Shown here: positions 1 through 13,211 of the stretch, one piece after another | How positions within the stretch are numbered: the first letter of the stretch is position 1 | Layout of the letters: the number at the start of each line of letters is the position of its first letter | Origin: Theristus sp. LFF4_11 | Taxonomy: Eukaryota > Nematoda > Chromadorea > Monhysterida > Xyalidae | Assembly (NCBI GenBank): GCA_030248135.1 | Contig: JASANC010004071.1 | Span: forward strand, 124,001-188,000 | Length of the DNA stretch: 64,000 nt | Direction: 5' to 3' | Program-made: the position numbers and the translations under genes | The notes under the pieces: generated by a model | The model's input: only the letters and a program-made list of their open reading frames with translations | Told to the model about the DNA's origin: nothing | Database searches by the model: none

Positions 1-3000
1 AGCATGAAAATCAAACGAGTGTGTTGAATTTTAGACAGCGATGGTGCGTTTAAAATGACAAGCATGGTTTCAAACCTGAAAAGAAATCAACCTACAAACG
101 ACTAGCAATACTTTGAACATGAATAGTACAAGTGTCAGTCACAAGAAAGACAAGCACAGCACAGAGATAGCAGACTGGCTAGTCACATGCTCTCATACAT
201 ACCGGCCATTAATTTGACGTTGTCTCCCTCTCCACCCTGACAGTCTCTATCTCTAACTGCAACTGTTTCAAGCGGTTAAATCGGTTATCTGTTCTGTTCT
301 GTTCTGTTTTATTCGGCGCTCTTAAGCGTCAGGCAAATGCACAAGAAAACAGGTTCCAATCCAGCAAGCGGGGTACACAACCAGATCTGTAAAAACATTA
401 ACGCTAAATTAGTGAATTCGATTCACAGTAGCAGGGAAACTAAAAAATAAACCGATTTTACATTCGTGAACAGGTAAAAAAATTCTGCGTTTTTTCAGAT
501 TTTAAGATGGTCAATTTAACATAACAGGAAAGACGATATAGAGAACAAGAGATAAGAGAAATAAGCGCTAGTATCTCAGAGTCACGAATGTGAGGCAAGC
601 AGACTCCCACGCAACTGATCCACAAGCCCCTGCAGCAAAAAAAACCAAGTTCTCCAGCGGGGAACATGGAAAACTTCGCAAACTGTTTTCGGCACTTTCT
701 GAAACTCTACCCAACTTATGAATTTCACTTTATGAAAACTTGAGAAATTATATATTTATATTCAAGTTAAAAAAATGGCGAAAGGCTGCGATGTGCTGGT
801 TTACTAAGATTTCGTGATGAAGCTATAACTGCGCAAAGCAATAACAGTTGACAAATGAAGCCACTAAAGCAGTTCATTTTGCGTCATCCTTCCTTCTATG
901 CGAATGGAAAACTCAGTGAAACGAGGGAAAATACCGTATCAAGTTGTGTGCCTTTATATGCGCACCGGCCAAAAATGAAACCAATTAAAAAAATCTTAAA
1001 CAAAAATTTACAAAAAACAGGTATTCGTTTCAAATAATATAAAGTAAACATTTTTGTGGTAGGCGTTGTTTCAAGTGCTGAAGTAACTCTTGCCAAAAAA
1101 CTTGTATGACTGAACTCCGCGATTACGATCAAATATCTGCGAGAGATCAGATATTGACAGATAAGATAACACAACAACAGTTCACAAAACGAGACTGAAA
1201 ACGTAAGTAGAATGTGAAATTTGTGATCATTTGTAAAATCGAATTATGTAACAAAATCAAAATGTTTAAAACAACACCAACAACCACAAATTCCGCGATA
1301 AACGTACAAGAACACCTACAGCATTAAAAACGAATGAAAACGGATGGCTGGGCTAACACAAAAATGTTCACAGCTCGTAAAGGCACATCAGTGCGCGGCA
1401 TGGTGTTTGGTGCCGAAAGGTCGCAAAAACAACTACAGGCAATATGCGAACTTGAATGCTTACAAAATGGATCGTTAAAACCCGCAGCATTGGAGTTGCA
1501 AAAAATGAAGAAAAAACCAACGAATGACCACACGAGAAACAGCTGGAAATACAGTAAAACCGAGCCGAGGGTATTGGACAAGTGGCGGAAAAACAAAAAA
1601 AACGTAAAACTGCGACAAAAATTGAACGCGGCGGCAGCAGAACGTAACGCAAACGTGAAACGCCCCAACATTGATGCGTATCCGCAAAATGTCGACACCA
1701 AAAACAACACCAACACAACCGAAACAGAAACAAAAAACAGAGAAGAGAAAAATAGAAGACGTCAAAAATAAGTGAAACGACACGAAAACGCCGTGGCAAA
1801 AAAACACCTTGAAAGACTTGTGCTGCTGCGCTAAACCGTTGGCATAGTGTGGTCTTTGTTAGACGAAAATTGAAATTGAAACGATATAACGTTCACTGTT
1901 TGTCACTTGCGCTAAACCATCCACACACTATGTACGCACCCAGGAATCTCGCAGAAGGCAATGATTTCATATGACTCGCTCATTGGCTACATTTCGATTT
2001 CAATCAGACAAATTGATTGGTCACCACTCACAAGCTTATTTACAGCCAACAACCACAGTGCAAAACTGAAAAAAAATAATTGAATAGTTCGATTGCGTTC
2101 GGATAGTCTAGTGGGTGGAGCAATAGATCGGTAGAATTGCACATTTATACTTCAAAGGCACGGTTTGGCAGTTATAACTAAAATTAAACCGAACTGCTGC
2201 ACTACAACAGTTTGGTTATAAAATATAAACGTTAAACAATGTCTTTTGGTTGACAGATCAAAAGTCCATTACCAGCACCACGTCCATATTTCATATTTCA
2301 GTTAAGATCGGCTAAAACCATTAAAATATGCTTATTTACAGCCAGATAAAGATTTGAAAAATCATACAGCCTATTTGGATGCTTAAGTGAGATCGCGCCA
2401 AGACCAAATACAGTAACAACGACCGTAATCAGTGTGCCCGCCGTTTTTGACATTGGATCAGCAGCAGACAGGTTGATGCATGCATGCGCAAACAAACAAC
2501 GCAACGGCACGGCAGATAGTGTAAATGAAACTGAACTGCTGTTGAACACTAAAAGAGAAAGAAAATCAAGAGAAAACGAAACGCTATACCATAGTTTTGT
2601 GTGGTTTTGCAAACTGATTTGCGCGCACATGTACGTGCGTTTGTATGCAAGGAGTCATTGCGACTGGCCGTGTGCGCGCGCATGACCCGTGTGTCAAATG
2701 TTAAAACGGCGCGCAACTTCACGTTTGACTTTTGCACGTTATTCAAAAAAACGTATAATAACGGTTTCGCATCGTGGTTGTGTTTCTAGACTGGGTAGAT
2801 GCGAGAGAGAGATACTGAAAGAGAAATGGTTTAATAAGTTCCTCCGAAGTGTCGGATGTTGGTTGGGACGAACATTAATGAGATAATCAGCAAATCGCAA
2901 ACAAGCTGTCAGAGAGACAAACATTCCACGCGGACTACGATACGAGATGAAACGCATTAATTTTGTAACAAATCAGTATTTTTGAGAAGAAAAAACGTTT

Positions 3001-6000
3001 GAACACGACGAAAGAAGCGCACACGTGATTGAAAAAAGGCATGGCATTGGAAGAGAGTGTTGTAAATCAAATCACGCTATTTTGCTTCATTACGCTGCGT
3101 TCGTTAAAAGTTCGTTCTGAAATAAATTTTCTAAGTGCAGGAGAATCATTTCAAGGTGATAGACTCTTGTCTGTGCGCTCGGGGGATCGAGCCCCGCCGA
3201 AGGGTGTATAGGCACTTAATGACAGAAAAATGACTGTGGGCACCCCACTCGACGGGCATTCTGTACGCTTTTCTGGGTTAGCCCAGGCTAAAAACATCAT
3301 CTAAAATACCCAACAACAATAACAACAACCGTGAACATTTCGGGAACTGAGTGCAAAATGAACCAGCGCTTTCAGAGATTTTTAAAATCAGCTGACAAAG
3401 TTGAGCAGTAGAATTTATTGAGTCAGTGATATGTTTTGCAAATGAAGTAACTACGCTCACTTCATTGCACAAGTACAGAAAACATAACAAAAACTGACTG
3501 AAACTGAGAAAATGAAGAAAAAACTGCGTTTGAGTGCGACAGCGCACATACCGCTGAACACAACTGCTGCTCATAAACACAGTGATCTGGCTGGACACTA
3601 CAATCTGCGTTACCGCCAGTGTGAACAACAAATAACATTGAAAATAAAACTTTTATGCTTGTGTGAATTATATTACCGAACGTCTATGTGAGTCATGCAG
3701 ATGGAATTGGGGGAAGGGGGCAGAAAGTAGTGAAGAAAAACTTAGAAGTAGAGAGCGATCGAATTATTTCTTCAACACGGAACTAAAACGCTGCCCAACC
3801 TGATGAATTTGCATTTCTCGAATAATTTGTGCCCATTTGTGCGCATTACTGCAGGCTTTTGATATTCAAACAGGACAGGATCGGATGTCCCTAAGTGATA
3901 GTTGGACGGGCTCATCGGCTTATAGTGTACTGTTAATAAAGGTTTCAAAATTTTTCATCAAAAAACCGATAAAGTTTCTTACTGGAAAAAGCGGCTTCGA
4001 GCTTGTTTTTAAAATACACCATTTTATTAAGAACTGATCCTTTGATATCGTTCCGCTGCGTTACTCCCAAGCCGGAGCCATGAGAGAAGATCCATGCGAA
4101 GAGACCGGAGACCGAACAGCAAACAAGCCGGCTTTTTCAAACCAAACATGCCATTTCGCTTTAGTGCTTTGCTACTGTTTCAAAAAATGATACTAATAAA
4201 TATTCCGTCGGGATCATGGTAAACGAGAAAATTTCAGATGAAAAACGCCAAGCCGGAACTCGTTTTCGGCCGTCTGATCATATTTTAAGGAGGGCGCCGC
4301 ACGGCCACGGCCATAATCGTAATTCATACGACCAGATCTTGAGATGACAGTGGGATCCGATGGTAAACAGCGGTCTTGGTGTCTGGCTGGGGCTGGGAGA
4401 CACAAACAGCCGTATCTACCGTAACTTGTATCCGCCAGAATTTGGCGCAATCATTCTCAAACCTGACAAACAAGTTTCAACAAGTATGTTCACGACTTCG
4501 ATCATCACTTGTTGAAACCAACCGTTCCTCAGGCCGCAGTACACCACACTTTCGTCGACAGAAGTCTAATTGTAGAGGATCGTGTCAAGACCCAATAATG
4601 TAAATACTGTTATTGTGCCTGGCAATGAAGTGCAGATGATAACAGGCAAATGAAGATTACAGTGGAGTCAATTGCATCTTTTTATGCGTCTACATATTGC
4701 GGAAGACACTGAACAGTGAAGACAAATATTAAAATTACTTGATATTGCACTCTGACTGGAACTGGTGAACAGAGCTGATCTTGCAAACCCCAGGATTCAA
4801 CAAAGAGCAAACAGTCAACCAGCAACGGATGTCCAGGAAAACGCAGACTGCGCAACAATGAACAATAAACCGAGACACGGACGTGCAGCCGAAAACAGAC
4901 CCAACGCGTTTTGAGGGTGAAAAGTTTATTCAACAGAAATAACAAGACAAGGCAGCCGTGGGTGTCTGCTTTCAACTGACGCAAGCAAGCAATACTTCAG
5001 TTGTAGAGCTAACGCTCAACATCATAAAGGCAAAGCCATCCATATCCATCGACTGTGGCTGTTGCACAACGCATACACGACGACAAAAACGGTGCAAGCT
5101 TTGATGCTGCGGTGGTGCACAGACACACAACTTGGTGTTGTTGCAGGACATGACACCGCACTAGTCATCTGAGAAAATACGCTGCAGCAACGATTTTCAT
5201 GTGATGAAAGTCATCGGAAAAATTGATTACTTTACCTCAGCAGTCTATTTGGAAACTAAACTTCTAGCTAATCGCTCATATCCACGACTTTGCTTGGCAC
5301 ACTTTGAACAGAAGCAAGTGTGGTGCGTCAACACCTCCCACGATAACAACACGCAACGGTGTTCAATGCAGCTGTTTACAGCTAACCTGTACCTGTTCAA
5401 ACCAGCAAACTGTTCTTGTGTTCTATACTCACTTTTGGTTCGATGTTCCGTTTATAGCTCGATAGAAGTTTAGTCAACTGATTCTAAATCTGGACTGTAG
5501 GTGTGGCGTGTGGGCAGTCGCTGTTGCGGCCGCAAATATCAGTGAATTGAAAAAATTATGTGGCACAACTAAATACTAATCGTATGATCCGTGAACCATA
5601 AACACACATTGAAATTTGAAACTCTTAGAAAATAAGAACAGAAAAAAGTTTCTACAAACAAATATATGAGAGGAAAAGATCTTGAATGCTGAACATTCAA
5701 TAAACGGTCCGAAAAAGAAACAACAAGATAATACTAGTTTTTGAAAAAAGATTTGGTCCGCCGGTAAAAAAATTACTTCGACCGACCCATATCCTAAAAA
5801 ATGGAAATGAACACGAAAGACGTCGAAAGACGATGAAAGTACAACGAAATGATCCAATTAACGAATGTGAGAGGGCAGAATTGCGACGATAATTCGTCAA
5901 CGAAGATAAATGACAAAAATGCAAAGTTCAGATCGGAGGGAAACTTGTTTAGTTCGGTTCAAATGTTGAAACGGCTAAGTTCTGATCCAGTATAAGAGAT

Positions 6001-7987
6001 ACTGCAACAACAAAAACTCACAAACCTTTTGAAATTAAGAATTTGAATGAATAATCGAATGAATCTGCTTATAAAAAACGAAACTAATCAGTTTTCGTGT
6101 TCAAAGTTCAAGTTCATATCAAGCGTTGGTTGCTAAAAATCACCTCTTTTCTGCTTCGCTTCTTGATTTCCGTTATAGACAAAATCTCAGCAGGTCGGGT
6201 TCAGCGCTAGAATCGGTCAAAAGTCACGGGAAAAGACAATAATCTATGAGGAATGAGAAGAGGGCACCGTTGAAACAAGTACGGAAGCAGGGCAGCAGCG
6301 AAAAGGAACAGTTGAGGATGAAGAGTAGTTCTTTTTGCCAATATGATGCAACAACAGTGAACAGCTGTCGTCGTCGTATGAGTTTGATTCGTTGTTTCGT
6401 TCAAAATGACGCTCTCACGGCAGTAAAGAGATCGAAGCATTTTCACAATATGGGTGAGAGAGAGCTGTGTCGTGTCATATGAAATAATAAATGTGCAAAC
6501 GAACGACTAAGTTAAGCAAATGACGTTAAGTTCTACAACAGAGCTCTGCGCCACCTTTGTGCAACTGATAATGTTCAGCTGGAAAAACTCGACAAAAACT
6601 TTTCGCGTTCTCATCAGACGCTCAAATGCGCTACCATGCGGTGGCTTTAGTTTTAGGTTAAATTTTGAAACTTTCACACAGAGACAAGAACACCGCAGTG
6701 GTCAACATCAGACGCCACAACAGCCGCTGTGTCAAACATCAGCTTCAACAAAACAGCACCACGTCCACCCGACCTTAGACCTGCCAAGCTTTGATTGGTT
6801 CGAATTCTGAAATTCATAAAAAAACATCGTTTTCAGATTTTTCAGCTTGTCAAATTCAGTTCAGCTGCTGTAACATCAGTTTCTAAAGTAAACGAAAAAA
6901 TCGTTTCGAGACAGACTACGGTAGATACCGTAGCTAGAGGCTGATTAGCTCTTTTTCTGAAGCACGCATTAGTATAGAACCAACGACAACAGACGAAAAA
7001 ACCAAAATTTGAGTTTTCCAAATAACTCTCCTCACGTACACACAAAACGTATGGCAGAATGGAGCACCCCACAATGACGAAATAGCGACGATCACACAAC
7101 AGTCGATCAAACAAATGCGAGTAAAAAAATATACACGAGCGTAGCACAACAACGCAGGCAGTTTCCATAAGTCAACTTTAGTGGTCGAGTTGGGAAAAGA
7201 AAACGACGATTGGCTGGAAATCAAAAATGTCAATTTTTTGGACGTTTTTTCGTAGAACTTCGGCTTTGCCTAAAACGATAAGAAATAAAGAGTGAGCAGG
7301 AAAGATAGAGGGGTGAGAAGAGGAGACAAGCTTGGGGCGAAAACGACAACCCCACGAAAGAGCCGAAACAATATTTGCAGAACTTGGCCACCCTGTACCG
7401 TCAAAGTGCTAAAAAATAAACAACGACGACGACGACAACAACAACAACAACAACAAACAACACTGAGAAAAAAATCTTAAATTAAAAATCACCAGTTTCA
7501 TTTCTAATGTGCAACCTCACCCAAGCACTCCTGCTGATCCGGTTAACTCTGAAGTGGATTTAAACTGCCTAGCCGAAACGTTTGGGCCTAGATCAGAAAC
7601 TATCAGGATTTACCACAGGATGTAGTCGAACAAGAACACAGGCAAGGAGCAGCAATCACCTCCGCTTCGCCTCCACAGCAAAAAAGCAAAGAATGCCGAC
7701 ATTAGCAACCGATAAACGAAACACCGATATCGACACGCGCGGTTTCCCGCAAGCATGTCGATAGTATTGCTGCCAAAACCCGACCGAAACCGAACTGAAA
7801 CTTCAATACACCACATAATTACGAAACGAAAATACTGCGAAAATGAAACTGCAAGCACTTGACAATAAGAAAACCTAGAACCAGCATAAGTGTTCTATCT
7901 CATTTCAATTGAGTTTCAACCTGCGCACAACGACTACACTTGGAACGTCAAGCAGAAAAAAACAACAAAAACAAACAAAACTTGACA
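1..7987. other. Gene-poor, A-rich stretch; no supported gene
   Basis: I find no recognisable protein, tRNA or rRNA here. Open frames are short, low in complexity and not linked by convincing splice sites. The + strand is clearly richer in A than in T, with many AAAAC-type runs. Introns of the minus-strand ARFGEF3 gene later in the window show the same bias, and introns of + genes show the reverse. The stretch may therefore be intronic or untranslated DNA of a minus-strand transcript whose exons lie outside the window. A short CAA/CGA microsatellite lies near 7419-7462. Confidence 0.5.
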
Positions 7988-8275
7988 ATGGATGTCATAC
8001 GAAACGTGTCTAGCGAACAGAAAACTGACGAAAAAGCCGAAAAGTTGAAGAATATCGTGGTGCGGTGCCGCGCGACTTTGCAAACTGGATTTGATGTGCT
8101 TCGCAAAGTGCACACAGTGGTATTTGCACAAGGCCGCTGGCTACCACACAACCATGACAATTGTCAATGTCCAACTCCAATGATGTTCAAAGAAATAAAT
8201 TACGCTGTGAGAAGAACAGAAAGTTCAAAAAAACGTCAATCAAAACTCAAATTTCGCACCGCCGTACAGAGCTGA
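7988..8275 (+). CDS. Candidate small protein of 95 residues, unknown
   Basis: An ATG in a reasonable context (ACAATGG) opens a 95-codon frame ending in TGA. The product begins MDVIRNVSSEQK and continues with a charged, probably helical stretch (residues about 10-45). A short Cys/His-containing patch follows near HNHDNCQCPTP, and the tail is basic. Codon choice looks more protein-like than in the surrounding low-complexity frames. I recognise no family. There is no supporting neighbour, promoter or splice site, and it could be a chance frame or the first exon of a larger gene. Confidence 0.25.
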   Translation: MDVIRNVSSEQKTDEKAEKLKNIVVRCRATLQTGFDVLRKVHTVVFAQGRWLPHNHDNCQCPTPMMFKEINYAVRRTESSKKRQSKLKFRTAVQS

Positions 8276-10758
8276 CAGGGCCGATCAGCGATTCACACTC
8301 GGGTATATTTAATTTACTAATCAATTACACACAACTGCATATGTTACAGCGCAGTCAACGGAAAAAGCAAATGGACTTGGTTTTCCATTTCTCAACAGCT
8401 GAATTTGAAACATGAAAACAATGAATTTCGAAATGAAAAAACATTTTCCCGGTGTGTCACGGCACTTACTACCCGCTGCACTCGCCCCCCAATCGGGAAG
8501 CAAGTGCATACACTCACCGCCCCCCCCCACCGTGATCAACTCCCGATATGCGCCAGGGTACTGATCGCACAAAACGTAGCAGAAAGTGCAAACGTTTTGA
8601 AGAAATTGTTCTCTGATCACATCAACAAGTGTGGGGGGGGGCGACAGATTTGCTGTGAAGATGTTAGCAAGCAAGAGCATGTGATACGTTTTTTTTAATG
8701 AAATGAAACACACTTCACTTAATCCACTGTGTGTCCACTGCTCAGTAACAATTTTTTTTCCAAACAGCAGTTGCCTAGAGACCAAAACAAATTAAAAAAC
8801 ACCCACCACTGAAGAATGGCTCACAAGAATCTAAATGATAAAAAGTTTAACTTGAACAATTTTTTCAAGAAAAAATATACATTTCTCCACATTCCTCAGT
8901 ACCACGCTGCCAAGTTAAAATAAAAAGACTAAAAAGTTACACAACGATGCGCGGCAAGACGACTGTGAAAAGAGCAACAACAAAGTGAGAAGTAAAGCAA
9001 GGGAGGGAAGGGAACGCTGATTTGCTTGGTGTTACTTCAACAATTGAAATCACTGAACATTGATCACTGCTTCTGTATTCATTTGCCATAACCCCTGCAG
9101 TACGAAGATTGTTCGTCGAAAATCCGATGATGATCACGCACTAAACTTCACGAACCAAATCAAAAGAAGATTTCTTTGCGGAACAAAACGATACACACTT
9201 AGGACGGCTTTGATCGAATCACTTAGAAAGATCAGATCGTGTCGAGACCACACACGGTAGAGATACCATAATCAGGCAAGAGTTTTGGTGTTGGATCAAT
9301 ATTTGTGTTGGTTTGATGTGCTGGAACAACATGGTTGACTGATTTGGCTGAATTAAAAATCACACATAAAAATTTTCTGTTCAAAAGACGCAAATTTTCC
9401 CCGAGTGAAATGCAACTGTGTTTGCATTGCACATGCACACCAAGTAAACTCATTATACCATCCAAAATTTGTCTGCCTCAAAATAGTTTGCCGGAATGTT
9501 GTTTTTGTTGACAAACAAAAAATAGAAAGAAAACATGCTGTGCAACGAAAAGTATCTCATCGTAAATTGTAAAAAAAACAAAATCATAAAAAACAGCGAA
9601 AATTTACAAAAGTGAAAGTTTTGAACAAATACAAGATCCAACACAAAAACGAAACCATGCAGCTTACTTGAGTAACAGATAACAAAAAATGTGCTCGTAT
9701 TCTTTTACACAGCAGCGAGCTCATTAGTTAAATGATTCAGTTGCGCAGCCAATGAGAGAAGAACAAATGCAAATCTTGGCCGGGTGATACAAAACCAAAC
9801 AGGATTTTACAGCCAGTTCGCTTTCCGTGACAAGTCGATGCAATGCTATTTTTCATCTGAGAGTAAACTTGAGAACAAATGTACAAAAAACACACAAATT
9901 TTTGTTCACCACAAAATCTACAGTCGCAAAAGTTCATTGTCACCTGAGTTGAATACCATTACACAACGCTGTTTTCACACCGAAAATGACAACATTGATA
10001 TTTCCAAATATTTCACAATCACTCACATTCCACAACGACACACACACACACATGGCGCTTTGCACACCTTCCATCAGCCAAGCATCATCGCACGCTTGTC
10101 TGAACGCACAACACAGCGCATGCATTAACAATCACTAAAAGTTTTGCAAACGGAAAACTAAACGACAAAATTTCATTTTTTGCGATCTTGCAAAACCAGT
10201 TTATACATGTTTTCAATCTTCTCTCCAAAAAGCAGCCCGCCCACACTAAAACTCATGCTGCACATTTTTTGGTCGTTTTGTGATTTTATATAAAATTTTG
10301 AACTCTACGAAACAAAAATGACAACGCTAGGTAGTAGCACCGCAAATAAAGTATTTTTCTATCAGACGTTCATTTGAATTCAGACAGAAAAGAACCGTGG
10401 AATCATTAAAAAGTTCTCTCGATGCATTGATTTCAAACTTTGAGCAGCAAGCTCAGCTTGAACAAGACTGATTTGAAGGCCCCAATGATTTGTGACCCGT
10501 CTGAACTGACTACAAAAAGATCATTAAGACCTTCCGTTCAAATTTTGAACGAAGCAAAACACGCTGCAAAGCGTTGCTCTTGGCAAGTTTTGCGAACTCG
10601 GTAAAAACGACACAGTGAGTGTAAACTCGCAAAATTCAAACGTGTAAAACAACAGAAATTTTTTAAGACCAACACCTAAAACTGACCAACAATGTCAGTT
10701 GGTTGATATGAAGACAAAAAAAAACTAAAAAAAGCATCAGACATCGTCGTATACGTAC
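8276..10758. other. No supported gene
   Basis: AT-rich DNA with the same A-over-T bias as the first 8 kb. It contains a short CA run near 10037-10052 and two homopolymer patches (C-run about 8518-8530, G-run about 8631-8641). I see no coding exon or repeat with defined ends. Confidence 0.4.
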
Positions 10759-10847
10759 CGTCAGTCGTCGCGGGAGCGATTGGGCATTTGCTGCTTGTAC
10801 TTGCGACCACGTCATGCTCACCGCGGTACATGCTCGTGTTCGCCAAA
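10759..10847 (-). CDS. Possible isolated internal exon, minus strand
   Basis: On the minus strand an 89-nt segment is preceded by a strong acceptor (TTTTTATTTTAG) and followed by a strong donor (GTACGTATA). Two of its three frames are open throughout. A second good donor (GTGAGC) lies inside it after 26 nt. The strong splice sites, in DNA whose base skew suggests a minus-strand transcript, are the only support. The peptide matches nothing I know. Confidence 0.22.
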
Positions 10848-11917
10848 CTAAAATAAAAAGCAAAACTGACAAAAGCGCCATTTTAAAGTTTAATAGTTTA
10901 GATATTTTTGGTTGGTTCGTGGTCATATGATTTTGTCTAGATTCTACTTTACTCCGCAAGCAGCACAGTCCTTTTGAACAACGAAGCGCTGTTTTCCAGT
11001 AATAAAACCACAAAAATAATCTGATTTCCTATGCCGGGTGGCCCTGCCTTATTTGAACACATGCACCAAGCTAAACCAACCCAAACAGCTCAACCAAAAA
11101 TTTTTGATCGTCAAGAACAAGATCAAGTCAGATAGGCGCAGGCCGATCCAAAATCTCAAACCATCAATGTGGTTGTGAATTTGCGGTCGGGTTTATCACG
11201 CATCTTTTTTATCATTCTTTCTTACATATCAAAACTCATTCATTTTAGACACAAAAAACATTTTAAAATTTTGGGGTTTCATACAAAAAATACAAGTTTC
11301 TTGCAAAAGTTATTGGGTTCGAGAGAGAGTTGTGGGATCGATCCTCAGCCACTGCTTTCTCGCTGTACAGGGTTTCCTGTCGCCGGGGAGAAAGGACAGC
11401 TGGAATTTTTTTGCAGAAAAACGTCGGTTTTTTGCAGAAATTTTCGACCGTTTGCAGAATTTTTTCAGCAGATTTCTGCAAATTGCTGAAACAGATTTGC
11501 ATACAAACTTTGGTTCTGCACCCGATACAAAACAGTGATATGATAGTTGTTTGTTTCATTCATTTTTTTGATAATTTTGTCAATTGTCATGTTAATTCTT
11601 TATCATTGTGTTTTTGTTGAAGGAGCTGCGCGTTAAATAAAATCTTGAAATCTTGAAATCGTGCAATATTCATGTTTCAACATGGAAGAAATTTCAAATA
11701 GTTTTTTTGTCAAAAACAGTTGTTTCGGCGGTTGCTGTAGCGCAACGATTGGCGTTTTGTTTTGCATTCGAAAATAAAATCGGAGTATTTCAAATTCGAA
11801 AAATAAAACAGAATCAGATCAAATCGAAAATTATTGTTTGCTGTTAGGCTTTCTGTTTTCTGTTTGGAATTAGAATGAAGTGATCCATCATCCACACAAC
11901 AGAAGATGCAAAAATAA
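10848..11917. other. No supported gene; repeated TTTGCAGAAA words
   Basis: Nothing recognisable. Around 11400-11510 the words TTTGCAGAAA and TTTCTGCAAA recur in both orientations. The same set recurs at about 12508-12565, on the other side of the open frames at 11918-12379. These may be the decayed ends of a small element, but I cannot define termini. Confidence 0.3.
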
Positions 11918-12379
11918 GACATTGGCGGAGGTACGGTGCGCAAGTTTGTCGTAGAGCTGGTCGAGAATCTCAGCAACAGCAACTTATTCGAAGATGCGCA
12001 GTGTTCTCAAGTCTGCCAAAATATTCTACCGTCCGAGATGGATGGATCTGAACCGTACGGAAATGCCGATCTGCTGTATCTGCACTAGTTTTATTCATAA
12101 ATTTTGCCGGGCAAGGGCAGTATCGCTGACGAATGGAAACGATTCAAATGCGAACGAATTCAATTCCCTGGTCCGAGTATAACTGCAGGCAAGTATGCAG
12201 TATCTGGGGATGAAAACAAAGAGGCGATACAAAATCAAACTGAATACCTTTGCACCTTTGAGAACGTCGAACCGACCGAAGTCATCGCTTTGATTGCGAA
12301 ATTTGAGCAATTAGGGTTTTCATTTGTTATTGATTGTGTGGTTGTTAGGTTGGATGATTTGAATTTTCTGAATATTTGA
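11918..12379 (+). pseudogene. Possible coding remnant, two adjacent open frames
   Basis: Two frames follow each other on the same strand. The first, 11918-12088, reads GGGTVRKFVVELVENLSN in part and ends in TAG. The second, 12104-12379, contains ENVEPTEVIALIAKFEQLGF and ends in TGA. Both look more protein-like than the flanking DNA (balanced composition, amphipathic stretches). However, the first has an in-frame TAA directly upstream with no good acceptor, and the second lacks a nearby ATG. They may be decayed exons of a lost gene or transposon. I do not recognise the protein. Confidence 0.2.
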
Positions 12380-13211
12380 AAAATTCTGCGGTAAAACGAT
12401 GCAATTGGCAATTGCAACTCTGAGCATCGTTAAGAAATGATGCTCAGAACGAATAAAAATGACACTAAATAAGCAGAAAAACCATTTTCGTAATGTTTTT
12501 GAAATTTGCAGAAACCAAATTTCATTTGCAGAAATTTTTTACCAAATTTCTGCAAATTGCAGAACCGACTTTTTGAAAAAAAACCTAGGAGCTGCGGCGT
12601 CCCAACAAAAAATATTCATCAAAAACCAAACATTGCAAAACGAAAAACCGACCTCAGCTGCATTTGCCAGCCATCGAGAGTGCTCATAACGTGCACACAC
12701 CGACAAACATGAACACTCAGCTCAGCGGCACAGTTCGATTGCGACTCACAGCAACGCGTGCCGTCAAACAGTCCACGAAGTACGAAACGAATGGTGGAAT
12801 ACACTGAAAATATTCTTGTGTTTCAAACTTTCAAATAATCTTATCAGTTGTTGCAGCTTCATTTATCAGCAAAACGTCCACCAAATCGAAAGGCCAATTG
12901 TTGAGAAGTTCAATGCTCGTTTTTGGTTGACATTACTTTTTTGCAATGGCGAACTTTTGTTAAAGTAATCGAATGACATGAGCACATGACACTGGCGGCA
13001 GTGGTGTTACAGCAATTCACAATTACCTCGCAAAACGTTTGACTTGACTGTTGGGTGTCGGTCGCGACACGATAACAGCAAAAATAATTAAAACGTCCTT
13101 TCCAGTTCCACGAAAACCGAATCGAAGCCGTCGTTCGTTGGCGTTTTCGCTTTTTTCTTGACGACGCACTGCGTCAGCAAAAACAAGAGGTGTAGTCGGA
13201 GTGGGCTGTGG
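12380..13211. other. No supported gene
   Basis: Ordinary AT-rich DNA leading into the G-rich repeat block. No convincing frame, splice pair or repeat boundary. Confidence 0.4.

Noticed and set aside
3170..3260. tRNA- or SINE-like word (GGGGATCGAGCCCCGCC)
   Set aside because: Resembles a T-arm, but no acceptor, D or anticodon arm can be folded around it.
10759..10800. Short frame reading RKYKQQMPNRSRDD near 10790 (minus)
   Set aside because: It looked protein-like, but that frame is closed by stops on both sides; only the other two frames of the candidate exon are open.
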